Shown here one piece after another: positions 1 through 7,797 of a stretch of DNA of 64,000 nt (the stretch's first letter is position 1; each line of letters opens with the position of its first letter). This DNA is from Isosphaeraceae bacterium. GTDB taxonomy: Bacteria > Planctomycetota > Planctomycetia > Isosphaerales > Isosphaeraceae. The notes under the pieces were generated by a model. That model saw only the letters and a list, made by a program, of their open reading frames with translations, did no database searches and had not been told where the DNA came from. The translations under genes were made by a program, and so were the position numbers. The stretch covers positions 2,677,641-2,741,640 of the forward strand of contig BPJS01000001.1 of assembly GCA_026004735.1 (NCBI GenBank), in the 5' to 3' direction.

Positions 1-802
1 CAAGCCGCAGCAACGCCTCGTACTCTACTGGATCGTCGAGGGTCGAATCCGTTACGACGACGCCGTAGCGTGCCCGGCGCAGGGCGTCGGCCAGCGTGGT
101 CCAGGCGTCGAGCGTCTGCCCGGTTGTGGCGGCGACCTGTTCCGAGCGGATCGGTGCACAACGCAGCAGAGCGAGCAGCGTCGCCAGGGCAGCGATGCGT
201 TGCTCCGGTCGCACGCTCAGGCAGAGGCTGGCTCGCGCTGAAGTCGCGTTGGGTGTTGAGCCGACCACGATGACGTTTCGCGGCGCCACCGCGAAACGCC
301 CAGGGGGATCCACGAACCGCGTGAGGAACCGCGGATGGGTCGTCGTCGGATCGCAGGCCCAGATCAAGATTTGGTCGGCACGGGCGTGGACCTCCCCGAA
401 GGTTGCCGAGCATCGGCCAACCCGGGCCATCGCGGCCAAGCGGGCGCGTGCTTCGGCCGAACCGGAGTCGATCACAGCGCCGATGCGCTCGGCCAGGGCC
501 ACGGCAGCCCGTTGCCCCTCGAGCGACGTCGCATCCAGCCCAACCAGGCGGGGCGATCGGGCAGCCCTGATCCGCTCCGCCGCACAGTCCAGCGCGGTCT
601 GGAACGACGTTGGCTGACCATTTACGGCGGCCACCGGACCGCTCGCGGTCTGCGCGACGCGCTCCCACCAAAGCCGCGCTGGGCCGCAGTCGGGTTCAAG
701 TTGGGCGATTGGGCCAGACGGATCGAGCGTCAGGGTCAGATCATCGCAGAGCGTGCCGCAGGCCAGGCAAACCCAGTCCGTTATCGTGCAGGTCGCGGTC
801 AT
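1..802 (-). CDS. fhcB: Formylmethanofuran dehydrogenase subunit B-like FhcB (5' part; gene runs off the left edge)
   Basis: Reading the minus strand from an ATG at 802 gives an open frame of 267 codons to the window edge. The N-terminus has a Cys cluster (C12, C15, C19, sequence CLACGTLCDD) typical of the FwdB/FhcB branch of molybdopterin oxidoreductase-like proteins. Around residue 150 there is a W-x-x-D-P-x(3)-HPR stretch matching the WGxNPxxxHPR motif of that family. In bacteria FhcB is part of the cytoplasmic FhcABCD formyltransferase/hydrolase complex, which converts formyl-H4MPT to formate via methanofuran or an analogue; there the B subunit is thought not to act as a redox enzyme. It is divergent from the H4MPT cluster starting at 1108, which supports the call. 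The rest of the gene, and probably the other fhc genes, lie left of position 1. The frame, start and motif are seen; the subunit name rests on family recognition. Confidence 0.85.
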   Translation of the reverse strand, partial: MTATCTITDWVCLACGTLCDDLTLTLDPSGPIAQLEPDCGPARLWWERVAQTASGPVAAVNGQPTSFQTALDCAAERIRAARSPRLVGLDATSLEGQRAAVALAERIGAVIDSGSAEARARLAAMARVGRCSATFGEVHARADQILIWACDPTTTHPRFLTRFVDPPGRFAVAPRNVIVVGSTPNATSARASLCLSVRPEQRIAALATLLALLRCAPIRSEQVAATTGQTLDAWTTLADALRRARYGVVVTDSTLDDPVEYEALLRL

Positions 803-1107
803 GTCTGGATGGTAACTCGACGCTGGCTTCGATTCTACCGCGGGCAACGATCGCGGCGTCCGCTTCACGATGCAGATCGCATCTGTTTCGGGCGGGTGGC
901 AACGTTCCACCACCGAGGGGACGAGTGCGGCCTGGCCCTTAAGGTGGTCCCCGGAGTCCGCGAATCCTCGCAACTCCGACGCGGGCTGCCAGCGGAACGA
1001 GTTCCACAACGGGCGACGCCACGACGGGCGTCAAGACTCGGGGTGGGAGGTGTGGACGGCCGCTGCGAGTTGGAACCGCTTTTCGAGGATGACGGTCGGG
1101 TCCTACG
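803..1107. promoter_or_regulatory. Divergent intergenic region between fhcB and the SDR gene
   Basis: This 305-base gap separates two divergently transcribed genes, so promoters for both are expected here. On the minus strand a TAGAAT box (about 833-838) lies roughly 30 bases before the fhcB ATG and could be a -10 element, but no good -35 box sits at the right distance. On the plus strand a TACGAT near 1104 almost touches the SDR start, which would imply a leaderless or nearly leaderless message if it were used. No convincing gene was found; the long open frames crossing it are antisense shadows. Confidence 0.35.
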
Positions 1108-1878
1108 ATGATAGGGATGACGCAGAGAACACTTGCGGGATTGCGCGCGATCGTATTGGGCTCGACCTCGGGGATCGGTCGGGCGACGGCGATGGCTTTG
1201 GCCGAGGCCGGGGCCGATGTGATCGTGCATGGACGGCGGTCGGAGGCGGCCGCTCATGAGGTGGCCGAAACGTGTCGGCGTTACGGCGTGCGCTCCGAAG
1301 TGCTGATGGCCGACCTGGGCGATCGCGCCATGGGCGATCGACTCGTCGATCGGGCCTGGGAGCTATGGGGAGGCTTGGACGCTTGGTTGCACCTGGCGGG
1401 GGCCGACACCTTAACCGGCCCGGCCGCGCAGCTTCCGTTCGAGGACAAGCTCGACCGGCTCTGGGCCGTTGACGTCGTGGCGACGATCCGGCTCTGCCGC
1501 GAGGTCGGCCGACGGTTGCGGGACTCCGGGGGCGGCTCGATCGTGACGATGGGCTGGGATCAGGCGGAGACGGGGATGGAGGGGGATTCGGGAGAACTGT
1601 TCGCCGCAACCAAAGGCGCGGTGATGGCCTTTACGCGCAGCCTGGCGTTGAGCCTGGCGCCGACGGTGCGGGTCAATGCCGTCGCGCCGGGCTGGATCCG
1701 GACGGCCTGGGGCGAGACGGCCTCGGCGATCTGGCAGGAACGTGTGATTCGGGAGACGCCGCTGCGTCGCTGGGGACGGCCCGAGGACGTGGCCCGAGTC
1801 TGCCGGTTTTTGGTTGGTCCGGAGGCATCGTTTGTGACGGGGCAGGTGGTGCGGGTCAACGGCGGGGCGGTGCGATGA
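1108..1878 (+). CDS. SDR-fold protein of the H4MPT cluster, catalytic Ser/Tyr not conserved
   Basis: A 256-residue short-chain dehydrogenase/reductase fold. The N-terminal dinucleotide motif (GSTSGIGRA, about residues 17-25) is intact, and the C-terminal PG...T, W-G-x-PEDVA and FVTGQ...NGG segments are typical of classical SDRs. At the active site the usual YxxxK reads F-A-A-T-K (DNA ttc at the Tyr codon), and the preceding segment GWDQAETGMEGDSGEL lacks the catalytic Ser. The NNAG motif is also altered (LHLAGAD). The cofactor pocket therefore looks intact while ordinary SDR chemistry looks impaired. It sits 35 bases before the DUF6513 gene in the cofactor cluster, which suggests a pterin-related role (inference). 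The start may be the ATG at 1108 or 1117. Confidence 0.85.
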   Translation: MIGMTQRTLAGLRAIVLGSTSGIGRATAMALAEAGADVIVHGRRSEAAAHEVAETCRRYGVRSEVLMADLGDRAMGDRLVDRAWELWGGLDAWLHLAGADTLTGPAAQLPFEDKLDRLWAVDVVATIRLCREVGRRLRDSGGGSIVTMGWDQAETGMEGDSGELFAATKGAVMAFTRSLALSLAPTVRVNAVAPGWIRTAWGETASAIWQERVIRETPLRRWGRPEDVARVCRFLVGPEASFVTGQVVRVNGGAVR

Positions 1879-1913
1879 GCGCGCGATGGCCACTCCGGTC
1901 GAGGTGATTTCAG

Positions 1914-3353
1914 GTGGGCGAGCGGCAACGGCGGATCTTGTTCGTCACCGGCCGGCTGGCCGAGCCGGCGCTGCGCGAGGTGCTGGCCGGCCTGGAGCCG
2001 CAGGCTGGGTTCGAGGCTGAGGTTCAGGTGATGCCGATTTCGGTGGCCGCGCTGATGCCGCCGCGGTGGATCGCCCGCCACTTGAAGGTCAGCCCTGGCA
2101 TTGAGCAGATCATCGTTCCGGGGCATTGCCGGGGGGATTTAGACACAATCCGGGAAGCGGCCGGAGGGGTGCCGGTCGAGCGTGGACCCGAGGATTTGAG
2201 GGACTTGCCCCGCTACTTTGGCCAGGCCGATGCACACCGCTCCGGCTACGGGGCGTACACGATCGAGATCCTGGCCGAGATCAACCACGCGCCCCGGTTG
2301 AGCCGTGACGCCTTGCTGGCCGAGGCCGACCGCTACCGCCGCGCTGGGGCCGATGTGATCGACCTGGGCTGCACGCCAGGCGAGACCTGGGCTGGTGTGG
2401 GCGATGCGGTTCGGGCGTTGCGCGATGCCGGTCATCGGGTCTCGATCGACAGCTTCGATCCCGAGGAGGTGACGCGAGCGGTCGAGGCCGGGGCCGAACT
2501 GGTCTTGAGCGTCAACGCGACCAATCGGTCAGCGGCGCCGGACTGGGGGGTTGAGGTGGTGGCCATCCCGGATCAGCCTGGAAGCCTCGAGGGTTTGGAT
2601 GAGACGGCCGGTTTCCTTTCATCGCGGGGTGTTCCGTTCCGGCTCGATCCGATCTTGGAGCCGATCGGCTTTGGCTTCGCGGCGTCGCTCGAGCGGTACA
2701 TCGAGACCCGCCGGCGGTTTCCCGACGCCGCGATGCTCATGGGGGTTGGCAATCTCACCGAGCTGACCGATGTGGACTCGGCTGGGATCAACGTGGTCCT
2801 GGCCGGATTCTGCGAAGAACTGCGGATTGGGAGCGTTTTGACGACCGAGGTCATCGGCTGGGCGCGGTCAAGCGTTGCGGAGCTGGATCGAGCGCGGCGG
2901 TTGGTGCACCATGCGGTGGCGCGGCGGACCCTCCCCAAACACCTGGAGCCGGAATTGATTCTGTTGCGAGACCCCGAAGTGCCGCGGTTTGGGCGGGCGG
3001 CGCTTGAGGCGATGGCCGCGCGGGTCAAGGACCCCAACTGGCGGCTTTATGCCGAAGACGGCGTGCTCTACGCCTTCAACAACGCGATGTTCCTGGTCGA
3101 GCGGGATCCGTTTGTACTCTTCGATCAGATGGGCGTGAGCGACCCGTCCCATGCCTTTTACCTGGGTTATGAGCTGGCCAAGGCAAAGACCGCGCTGACT
3201 CTGGGCAAGGCGTATCGACAAGACGAGGCCCTGCGATGGGGGTTTCTGACTGAGCCGGAGACCAGTCACCTCGAACGCCGCAGGCAGCAGGGTGGGGCAG
3301 TCGGGCCAGCCGACGCGGATTACAATTCGGAGGATGCGCCCAAGTTTCCGTAA
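1914..3353 (+). CDS. DUF6513 domain / dihydropteroate synthase-like protein
   Basis: A 479-residue protein starting at a GTG preceded at good distance by GAGGTG (1901-1906). The first ~110 residues (ILFVTGRLAEPAL...IIVPGHCRGDL) match the DUF6513 N-terminal domain. Residues ~120-330 form a pterin-binding TIM barrel related to dihydropteroate synthase: AEINHAPRLS, then AGADVIDLGCTPGE, VSIDSF and VLSVNATN. The C-terminal ~150 residues are a further family-specific domain. Proteins of this architecture occur in bacterial H4MPT gene clusters and are thought to act in methanopterin biosynthesis; the precise reaction is not established. Neighbours are the SDR gene upstream, and DUF447 and beta-RFAP synthase downstream on the same strand. 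Confidence 0.85.
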   Translation: MGERQRRILFVTGRLAEPALREVLAGLEPQAGFEAEVQVMPISVAALMPPRWIARHLKVSPGIEQIIVPGHCRGDLDTIREAAGGVPVERGPEDLRDLPRYFGQADAHRSGYGAYTIEILAEINHAPRLSRDALLAEADRYRRAGADVIDLGCTPGETWAGVGDAVRALRDAGHRVSIDSFDPEEVTRAVEAGAELVLSVNATNRSAAPDWGVEVVAIPDQPGSLEGLDETAGFLSSRGVPFRLDPILEPIGFGFAASLERYIETRRRFPDAAMLMGVGNLTELTDVDSAGINVVLAGFCEELRIGSVLTTEVIGWARSSVAELDRARRLVHHAVARRTLPKHLEPELILLRDPEVPRFGRAALEAMAARVKDPNWRLYAEDGVLYAFNNAMFLVERDPFVLFDQMGVSDPSHAFYLGYELAKAKTALTLGKAYRQDEALRWGFLTEPETSHLERRRQQGGAVGPADADYNSEDAPKFP

Positions 3354-3427
3354 CGGACAGGCGGGGTCGATCCCAGTCGCGCTGCCGAGCTGTGGCGACC
3401 GAGGGCCAGCCGCCCGGTCGAGCTGGG

Positions 3428-4030
3428 ATGGTCGGGATGAGGATTCTGGAAGGGTTGGTGACCACGGTTGACGCGCAAGGGCGGCTCAACGTCGCGCCGA
3501 TGGGACCTGAGGTCGAGGATGCCGACCTGGGGCGGTTTGTGCTCAAGCCGTTTCTGGGTTCAACAACGTTGGCCAATTTGCGGACCACAGGGGTTGGGGT
3601 TTTTCATGTGACCGACGATGCGCTGATGCTGGCGCGAGCGGCCCTGGGCCTGGAGACCGAACCGGCAACCCGCCCGGCGGAGGTGATTTGCGGGCGGATT
3701 TTGCTGGGTGCGTGTCGTTATCGGGAATTTCGGGTGGTGAGCGACGATCGGGGCGAGCCTCGGCCAAGGCTTGAGGTTGAGGCTGTTGCCGGCGGCACGC
3801 TCCGCGATTTTTTTGGGTGGAACCGTGCCCAGCACGCGGTGGTTGAGGCGGCGATCCTGGCAACGCGGGTCGGGATCGTGCCTTGGCCACGGTTGCTGAG
3901 CGAGCTGGAGGCGTTGCGGCCGCTGGTGGAGAAAACGGGCGGTCGTGACGAGCGGGTCGCGTATTCGCTGCTCGTCGAGCATGTGCGGGCGGCCTACGGG
4001 GCGACTCAGGATCGGGGAGGGACGACATGA
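3428..4030 (+). CDS. DUF447 family protein (flavin-reductase-like fold)
   Basis: A protein of about 200 residues containing ILEGLVTTVDAQGRLNVAPMGPEV at its N-terminus, the hallmark of the DUF447 family of FMN-binding split-barrel-like proteins. The C-terminal half (NRAQHAVVEAAILATR...LVEKTGG) is also typical. DUF447 genes accompany H4MPT biosynthesis genes in methylotrophs and planctomycetes, and a role in the cofactor pathway is inferred from that association. The frame is open from a GTG at 3392; I prefer ATG 3428 (or 3437) because the family motif starts immediately afterwards and GAGCTGGG lies just upstream. The stop overlaps the next start by four bases (ATGA), which implies translational coupling. 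Confidence 0.8.
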   Translation: MVGMRILEGLVTTVDAQGRLNVAPMGPEVEDADLGRFVLKPFLGSTTLANLRTTGVGVFHVTDDALMLARAALGLETEPATRPAEVICGRILLGACRYREFRVVSDDRGEPRPRLEVEAVAGGTLRDFFGWNRAQHAVVEAAILATRVGIVPWPRLLSELEALRPLVEKTGGRDERVAYSLLVEHVRAAYGATQDRGGTT

Positions 4031-4995
4031 CCGGCCGGGGGGTACGAGTGAAGACGGCCAGCCGGCTTCATTTCGGGTTGTTGGGTTGGGGCCCGGCCGC
4101 GCGGCGGCAGTTTGGCGGCGTGGGCCTGATGATTGAGCGGCCGGGAAACGTGTTGACGGTGTCGCGGGCGTCGGTCTGGTCGGCCGAAGGCCCGCTGGCG
4201 GCACGGGCCTTGAGCACGATCCGTCGGGTGGCGGAGCGACTGGGTGATGTGCCGCCGCTGGCTTTGCGCGTCGAATCGGCAGCGCCGGAGCATGCGGGGC
4301 TGGGAACGGGCACGCAGATCAGCCTGGCCGCGGCGTTGGGGGTCGCCTGGATGGCGGGTCGGCGCGAAGTTGGCCCGGCCGAGTTGGCCGCCTGGACGGG
4401 GCGGGGGCAACGGTCGGGCATCGGTCTTCATGGTTTCGCGGCGGGGGGATTGCTGGTCGATGGAGGCCGCAGGAGCGACGGGCCGGCAGGGATTCCCCCG
4501 CTCCTGTCGAGGCTGGAATGGCCCGAGACCTGGTCGGTGCTGGTGGCCCTGCCCTCGACCGGCGACGGACTACACGGTCCGGAGGAGGCGCGTGCCTTCG
4601 ATGAACTGCCACCGATGACTGCCGCGCAACTGGATCGGGTCGGCCGGCTTGTGTTGCTGGAGTTGCTGCCCACGCTGGCGGAGCGCGACCTGGATGGCTT
4701 CGGCGCGGCCTTGGAAGAGTTGCAACATCACGTCGGCGCGGCCTTCGCCCCCGCGCAAGGGGGACTCTACGGCGACGCCCAAGGGGAACGGCTAGCCGCC
4801 GTCATGCGCCAGGTCGGCCTGAGGGGGGTCGGGCAAAGCTCTTGGGGACCGGCGCTCTACGGCCTGACCGACGCGCCGGCCGAGACCCGGACCGCTCAGG
4901 CAGCGGAGATCTCGACTCGCACCGAGCTGCCCCCCGAACGCTTGCTTTGGACCCGCGGAGTCAACCGCGGCGCGCGTATCGAGCCGCTGGACTGA
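4027..4995 (+). CDS. Beta-ribofuranosylaminobenzene 5'-phosphate (beta-RFAP) synthase
   Basis: A 322-residue GHMP-kinase-fold protein. Diagnostic segments are the N-terminal SRLHFGLLGWG, FGGVGLMIERPG, and the glycine-rich HAGLGTGTQISLA loop (about residues 88-100), followed by GRGQRSGIGLHGFAAGGLLVDGG and, near the C-terminus, GQSSWGPALYG. The family condenses phosphoribosyl pyrophosphate with a para-aminobenzoate-type acceptor, releasing CO2 and PPi, as the first committed step of methanopterin biosynthesis. This is the strongest single indicator that the organism makes H4MPT. Start ATG 4027 overlaps the DUF447 stop. The length is normal for the family and the key loops are intact. Confidence 0.93.
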   Translation: MTGRGVRVKTASRLHFGLLGWGPAARRQFGGVGLMIERPGNVLTVSRASVWSAEGPLAARALSTIRRVAERLGDVPPLALRVESAAPEHAGLGTGTQISLAAALGVAWMAGRREVGPAELAAWTGRGQRSGIGLHGFAAGGLLVDGGRRSDGPAGIPPLLSRLEWPETWSVLVALPSTGDGLHGPEEARAFDELPPMTAAQLDRVGRLVLLELLPTLAERDLDGFGAALEELQHHVGAAFAPAQGGLYGDAQGERLAAVMRQVGLRGVGQSSWGPALYGLTDAPAETRTAQAAEISTRTELPPERLLWTRGVNRGARIEPLD

Positions 4996-5054
4996 ACCGC
5001 GCCCGAGGAGGCGCTTCCGTCCCTCAAACGGCTGGCCTACGATGACGCAGAGAC

Positions 5055-6185
5055 TTGGGCCTGGCGCCAGGCGATGGGCGGGGAACGGTCGTGGGCGGGG
5101 AGGTGGTCGTGGTAGGTCGAAGTTGGGCGGTGGCGGCGTGGTTGATTGCGGCGTTGGTCGCCGGCTGCGGTGAGTTGGCCGACGAATCGCCGCGCGGTGA
5201 GCCGACTGGCCGCTCGGGAGCTACGCCGACGGGTCGGGCGGCGGGGCGGACGGTCCGGTTCGTTGGCTTCGATGCGAGCCCGCCGCTCGTGGCCGCCCTC
5301 CGCGCTGGGCAGATCCAGGGGCTGGTTCTGCAAGACCCGGTACGGATGGGCGAACTCGGCGTTCGGACGATGGTGGCCCACCTAGAGGGCCAGCCGCACG
5401 AGGCGCAGATTTCCACCGGCGAGTTGCTCGCCACGCCCGAGAACATGGATGACGAACTGGTCGCCGCCCGGCTCAACCCACCCAAGGCCGACAACTCCGC
5501 GGATTCGGCGTTGCCGGCTCAGAAGGCCAAGACTTGGCGGATCATGGTCATTCCGAAAGGCGCGACCCACGTCCATTGGCAGTCGGTCCACTATGGAGCG
5601 CAGCGGGCAGCAGCCGAGTTGGGCCGGGTTGAGCTGCTTTGGCTGGCACCAACCAAGGAAGATGACCGTCTGGAGCAGATTGCCCTCGTGCAACGGGCGG
5701 TGGCCGCCCGGGTCGACGGGATCGTCATTGCGCCGCTCGATGCTCAAGCGCTGGTCGCGCCGATCGAGGACGCGATTGGGGCAGGCATCCCGGTCGTGAT
5801 CATCGACTCAGCGCTGGCCTCGTCGCAGCCGGTGGCCTACGTCGCCACCGACAACTACCGCGGCGGAGTCCTGGCGGCGGAACGCCTGGCCGAGCTCCTG
5901 GATGGTCAGGGACGCGTCATCCTGCTTCGCTACGCTCCCAATTCGGAGGCGACCGAGCAGCGTGAGAAGGGGTTCACGGACACCATCGCCCGCTATCCGG
6001 GAATCACTCTGATCTCCCAGGATCAATATGCGGGTGCGACGGCTGAGAGCGCGCAGCGGATCGCCCAGCAACTGATCACACGCTTTCGCGGTGAGTTTGA
6101 TGGCATCTTCACGCCCAACGAGTCGAGCACCGTCGGCATGCTGCGCGCGCTCGAGGACGCCGGAATGCTGGCCGCGGCGCCGTGA
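5055..6185 (+). CDS. Sugar ABC transporter substrate-binding lipoprotein (RbsB-like), circularly permuted
   Basis: A periplasmic-binding-protein type 1 lipoprotein for a ribose-type importer. Numbering from the TTG at 5055, a hydrophobic stretch (residues 25-37) precedes a lipobox, LVAGC with Cys38; GTG 5091 or 5103 is a more plausible start. The fold is complete but out of order. Residues ~65-143 (RTVRFVGFDASPPL... QDPVRMGELGV... TPENMDD... LNPP) match the C-terminal end of RbsB-family proteins. Residues ~160-371 (TWRIMVIPKGATHVHWQSV... IVIAPLDAQA... ATDNYRGG... FTPNESSTVGMLRALEDAG) match the normal N-terminal and middle parts. The protein stops exactly where the GFDASPP block would normally follow. 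A short linker (PKADNSADSALPAQKAK) joins old C-terminus to old N-terminus. It is followed directly by the ATPase and permease genes. The binding-protein assignment is secure, and the permutation is read directly from the frame. Confidence 0.9.
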   Translation: MGLAPGDGRGTVVGGEVVVVGRSWAVAAWLIAALVAGCGELADESPRGEPTGRSGATPTGRAAGRTVRFVGFDASPPLVAALRAGQIQGLVLQDPVRMGELGVRTMVAHLEGQPHEAQISTGELLATPENMDDELVAARLNPPKADNSADSALPAQKAKTWRIMVIPKGATHVHWQSVHYGAQRAAAELGRVELLWLAPTKEDDRLEQIALVQRAVAARVDGIVIAPLDAQALVAPIEDAIGAGIPVVIIDSALASSQPVAYVATDNYRGGVLAAERLAELLDGQGRVILLRYAPNSEATEQREKGFTDTIARYPGITLISQDQYAGATAESAQRIAQQLITRFRGEFDGIFTPNESSTVGMLRALEDAGMLAAAP

Positions 6186-6236
6186 GACCACAGGGCCAGC
6201 GTGACGAACCTCGGGGAACGCCCAAAGCCGGACCAT

Positions 6237-7736
6237 ATGAGCGGCGCCCAGACCGATGCCCGGCTGGTCATGCAGGATGTGGCGAAGTCCTTCGGGCCAG
6301 TCCGCGCACTGGATAGCGTCGCGCTGACGGCCCGGGCCGGCGAGGTCCACGCCTTGATCGGTGAGAACGGAGCGGGCAAGAGCACGCTCATGAAGATTCT
6401 GAGCGGGGCGTACCGGCCCGACGCCGGGGCGATGTTCCTCGACGGTCAGCCCTACGAACCGCGCGATCCCCGCGAGGCACGGCGCAGCGGGGTGGCAATG
6501 ATTTATCAGGAGCTAGCCATAGCGCCTCACCTGACGGTCGAGGCCAACGTGATGCTCGGGGGCGAGCGGACTGTCGGTGGCCTGATTCGACACCGTGAGC
6601 ATCGCCGGCGGGTCGCGGAGGCCCTGGAACTGCTCGGCCACGCCGAGATTTCGCCCGATGCGGTCGCGGGCCGGCTCCCGCTGCCGGCCCGTCAGTTGAT
6701 CGAAGTCGCCCGCGCTCTGGTCTCCGACGCTCGCGTCGTCGTCTTCGATGAGCCGACCGCGGTCTTGGGCGAGGCGGATGTCGCCCGTCTTTTCACGGTG
6801 ATCGAGCGGCTGCGCAGCCGCGGGCTGGCCGTGCTCTACATCAGCCATTTCTTGGAAGAAGTGCGCCAGGTGGCTCAGTCCTACACGGTGCTCCGTGATG
6901 GCCGCACCGCGGCGACGGGCCGGATGAGCGATGCGGCCGTCGGCGACCTGGTCGCGGCGATGCTCGGGCGGCCGCTCGGTGAGATGTTTCCGCGGACGCC
7001 GCACTCTCCCGGCCCACCGATTCTGGAGCTGACCGGTCTGGCCGGCCAGCACCAGCCCCGAGGGGTCAACCTCGTGGTTCACCGGGGCGAGATCCTGGGT
7101 GTTGCCGGTCTGGTCGGCGCGGGACGAACGGAAACGCTCCGGGTGCTCTTCGGCCTGGATCGGCAGACTCAAGGCATGGTGGTTCTACGGGGAGCTGCAG
7201 GCGGTTGGGGCGATCCTCCGCGGCGGATCGCGCAGGGCTTCGGGATGCTGAGTGAGGATCGTCAGGGCGAAGGGCTAGCGGTTCGGCGCAGTATTGAGGA
7301 AAACCTGACGCTTTCGGCCGTGTCGAGACACTCCCGCCTGGGCTGGATCCGGCTTCGCTCCTGCTGGGACGCGACCCGACGTTGGACCGAAGCCTTACAA
7401 ATCCGCAGCCGCGATCCCGGCCAACCGGTCGAGGCGCTCTCGGGGGGCAACCAGCAGAAGGTCGCCTTGGGCCGGCTGCTCGAGCAGAACGCCGAAATCA
7501 TCCTCCTGGACGAGCCGACGCGAGGAATCGACGTGGGCAGCAAGGTCGAGATCTACCGGCTGATGGGGGAGCTGGCTGCACGCGGCAAGACCATCCTGAT
7601 GGTGAGCTCCTATTTGCCGGAATTGTTGGGCGTCTGCGACCGTATCGCCGTGATGCGTCGGGGCGTTGTCGTCGAGGTCCGACCGGCCGATCAGTGGACC
7701 GAGCACGCACTCTTGCAGGCTGCCACCGGCGGCTAA
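6237..7736 (+). CDS. Sugar ABC transporter ATP-binding protein (RbsA-like, two ATPase domains)
   Basis: About 499 residues with two fused ABC ATPase domains, the architecture of ribose/xylose-type importers. Domain 1 has Walker A GENGAGKST (residues 42-50), a degenerate signature (LPLPARQLIEVARAL) and Walker B VVVFDEPTA. Domain 2 has a degenerate Walker A (GLVGAGRTE), a full signature LSGGNQQKVALGR and Walker B IILLDEPTRGIDVGSK. This asymmetry is normal for RbsA proteins. It powers uptake through the permease encoded next, with the permuted binding protein encoded before it. ATG 6237 is preferred over GTG 6201 because family homology begins a few residues after it. Confidence 0.93.
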   Translation: MSGAQTDARLVMQDVAKSFGPVRALDSVALTARAGEVHALIGENGAGKSTLMKILSGAYRPDAGAMFLDGQPYEPRDPREARRSGVAMIYQELAIAPHLTVEANVMLGGERTVGGLIRHREHRRRVAEALELLGHAEISPDAVAGRLPLPARQLIEVARALVSDARVVVFDEPTAVLGEADVARLFTVIERLRSRGLAVLYISHFLEEVRQVAQSYTVLRDGRTAATGRMSDAAVGDLVAAMLGRPLGEMFPRTPHSPGPPILELTGLAGQHQPRGVNLVVHRGEILGVAGLVGAGRTETLRVLFGLDRQTQGMVVLRGAAGGWGDPPRRIAQGFGMLSEDRQGEGLAVRRSIEENLTLSAVSRHSRLGWIRLRSCWDATRRWTEALQIRSRDPGQPVEALSGGNQQKVALGRLLEQNAEIILLDEPTRGIDVGSKVEIYRLMGELAARGKTILMVSSYLPELLGVCDRIAVMRRGVVVEVRPADQWTEHALLQAATGG

Positions 7737-7797
7737 AGAAACGAAGCCAGCAACGGGGCGTCTCGCGGACGTATTGGCCGGGGAACTGGCCGGAGGA

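Noticed and set aside
96..1111. Several plus-strand open frames at the left edge
   Set aside because: They lie antisense to fhcB or in the intergenic gap, and the minus-strand frame carries the recognisable Cys motif and HPR motif.
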